Shown here: piece after piece, positions 56,126 to 64,000 of the stretch
Layout: every line of letters begins with the position of its first letter
Numbering within the stretch: position 1 is the first letter of the stretch
Assembly: GCF_902148855.1 (NCBI RefSeq)
Contig: NC_043964.1
Location: 19,558,781-19,622,780, forward strand
Source: Sphaeramia orbicularis
Lineage: Eukaryota > Chordata > Actinopteri > Kurtiformes > Apogonidae
Direction: 5' to 3'
DNA length: 64,000 nt
Notes under the pieces: model-generated
Seen by the model: the letters and a program-made list of their open reading frames with translations, nothing else
Told to the model about the DNA's origin: nothing
The model's database searches: none
Program-made: the position numbers and the translations under genes

Positions 56126-56936
56126 CCCTTTCATGCATAGTGGTCACTACAGCGGACACCTGTTCTCTAGCTGTTCTCTTGTATGTTCATGGGTTTAGAT
56201 GTTTTAGTTCCATGTCCTCCCGAGACCCAGCAATGCATTTTTGTCCTCTGTAGGGGACAGAAGTTTGACAGTTTCACTAAAAAAAAGTGCTGTTCATTAA
56301 AAAGGACATTCCATTAAAAAATAAATAAATAAAATAATTTTAAAAATGTATCTGAAAAAACTGTTGCATTATGCAGTTTCCAATCAAGATGACTGTTTAA
56401 TGTAAAAAAAAAAAAAAAAAAAGCTAAAAATGTTCACTTTCCTGGGTCTCAGGAGGATATCAACCAGCACAGTGGACGCTCATGCATTATCTACACTGAC
56501 ATTCAGACCATGACTGTAACTTTGTTGTTCTTGATAAACCTGATCTGCACTAACGTATTTGAGTGTAAATCAACTGTTAATTTTCTCAAACAAAAAGTTG
56601 GGTTTTTTTGTGCGTATTATCTCCATAACTAGTATTAGAATATGATAAAATATGTGAAAACATGAGATTAGCTGCATCAAAAATATATATATTTCATAGT
56701 TTTCACACAGTATATCACTTTATGATAATGGGTTTTAATATATGTTTCTTTGCTTCAGAAATCAAATGCATGCTGTCCAGCTGAGTGGACATTTTTGTAA
56801 CTCTGTGAAAAAAAGATTCATAAAAAAAAAATTCAATCGCATTGTTTTTTTTTTGTTTTTCTATGTCTAAAGAGGAATAAAAACACTCAGGCATAAAAAT
56901 CTTGATTAAGGTTTTCGTAATTCATGCATGAAAGGG
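56126..56936 (+). mobile_element. TTAA-flanked MITE, family A copy 6, with nested family J copy
   Basis: Starts CCCTTTCATGCATAGTGGTC and ends ATTCATGCATGAAAGGG, with perfect TTAA at 56122-56125 and 56937-56940. 811 bases because a 241-base family J element is inserted at 56216-56456. It is itself inserted in a tandem repeat. Confidence 0.78.
56216..56456. mobile_element. Family J MITE, copy 2, nested in a family A element
   Basis: Ends CCTCCCGAGACCCAG and, reversed, CCTCCTGAGACCCAG. The interior matches 51598-51827, for example 'ctgaaaaaactgttgcat'. Immediate flanks are atgt (56212-56215) and atat (56457-56460). The family A sequence at this spot normally reads 'ccatatcagcc', so the target was ATAT rather than TTAA. 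Confidence 0.7.
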
Positions 56937-57396
56937 TTAAGCAAATTAAAAAAACTGGACCAAAATCTCTTTTTTTTTTTCGACAGTGCTGGTGGTCACT
57001 ATTGACCCTCCCCCCCAAAAAAATATTTTAATCAGTCTGAAATACCTCACATATGACTAACTGATACCGTTGCGATTATTTAGAACTGTTTTTGAGCAAA
57101 TAAAAAAATTGGACCATAATCTTTCATTTCATATCATATTATCTTCAGTGTTTCAAATGTGTCCCCAATCTGTTTTACCCTCACACGCTCCGATACAGCA
57201 GGGGGCGGTATACTCATTAAATATCGGTTCATTGTTCGCTAATAAACAGAGGAAGAAGTGCGCATGAGCATCACATCAACACCAAGCGGGAAGAAGCGGG
57301 CTGTAGTGTTGTGCTGGAGGAGCAGTATTATTCGAGTACTGTTTAGCTAGCAAGCAGCTAGCAAGCTAGCTAACAAGGAGCACCTGAAGAGTGAAG

Positions 57397-64000
<6,604 letters not shown>

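Larger units (their letters stand above)
55968..57125. repeat. ~150-bp tandem repeat interrupted by a TTAA element
   Basis: Unit 1 (55968-56121) and unit 2 (56941-57095) share 'accaaaatctcttttttt', then 'cagtctgaaatacctcacac' or a near copy, then 'ttattta(c/g)aa'. A third partial unit starts at 57096 (GCAAATAAAAAAATTGGACC). The family A element at 56126-56936 sits exactly between units 1 and 2. Confidence 0.6.
53419..57396. promoter_or_regulatory. Divergent intergenic region between retreg3 and tubg1
   Basis: Start codons are about 4 kb apart. The retreg3 promoter is expected near 53420-53800, and that of tubg1 near 57150-57396, where GCTAGC-type words cluster (57345-57375). Between them lie two family A elements, a mariner-type MITE and an interrupted tandem repeat. 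54785-55738 shows no recognised feature. Confidence 0.5.

Overview
The window is vertebrate nuclear DNA, most likely from a ray-finned (teleost) fish. Genes are intron-rich with GT-AG splice sites, introns are packed with short DNA-transposon derivatives and microsatellites, and the gene set is typically vertebrate. I joined exons by splice sites, reading phase and similarity to remembered vertebrate proteins. No alignment was run.

Layout: (1) 1-4740 has no recognisable coding exon and probably holds the long 3' UTR of a + strand gene whose coding part lies outside the window (AATAAA at 4711). (2) 5719-28962, - strand: complete fmnl1 (formin-like 1), 25 coding exons, 1126 aa. (3) 30277-35738, + strand: complete mlx, 8 coding exons, 245 aa, head-to-head with fmnl1. 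(4) 38494-42758, - strand: complete psmc3ip (HOP2), 8 coding exons, 212 aa, convergent with mlx. (5) 45622-53418, - strand: complete retreg3 (FAM134C), 9 coding exons, 504 aa. (6) 57397 to beyond the right edge, + strand: the first seven coding exons of tubg1 (gamma-tubulin, residues 1-231), divergent from retreg3. MLX, PSMC3IP, RETREG3 and TUBG1 are also close neighbours on human 17q21, so this is an old vertebrate block. fmnl1 next to mlx is different from the human order. The genes do not form one pathway: they cover actin assembly, a bHLH-zip transcription factor, meiotic recombination, ER-phagy and microtubule nucleation.

Much of the remaining DNA is mobile-element debris. Four families of short elements lie between TTAA sites or near-matches to TTAA, as piggyBac-type elements do; one has six copies. 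There are also hAT-type elements with 8-bp target duplications, Tc1/mariner-type elements at TA, long-inverted-repeat elements with an expanded A/T-rich core, and LINE remnants. Several are nested, so relative ages can be read.

Points most worth a second look: the last fmnl1 intron is open and in frame, so its retention would add 31 residues next to the autoinhibitory DAD motif; tubg1 intron 4 appears to use a GC donor; and the TTAA elements show nested insertions, one at a non-TTAA site. I found no CRISPR array, rRNA, tRNA or retroviral element, and nothing I can defend as a wholly new system.
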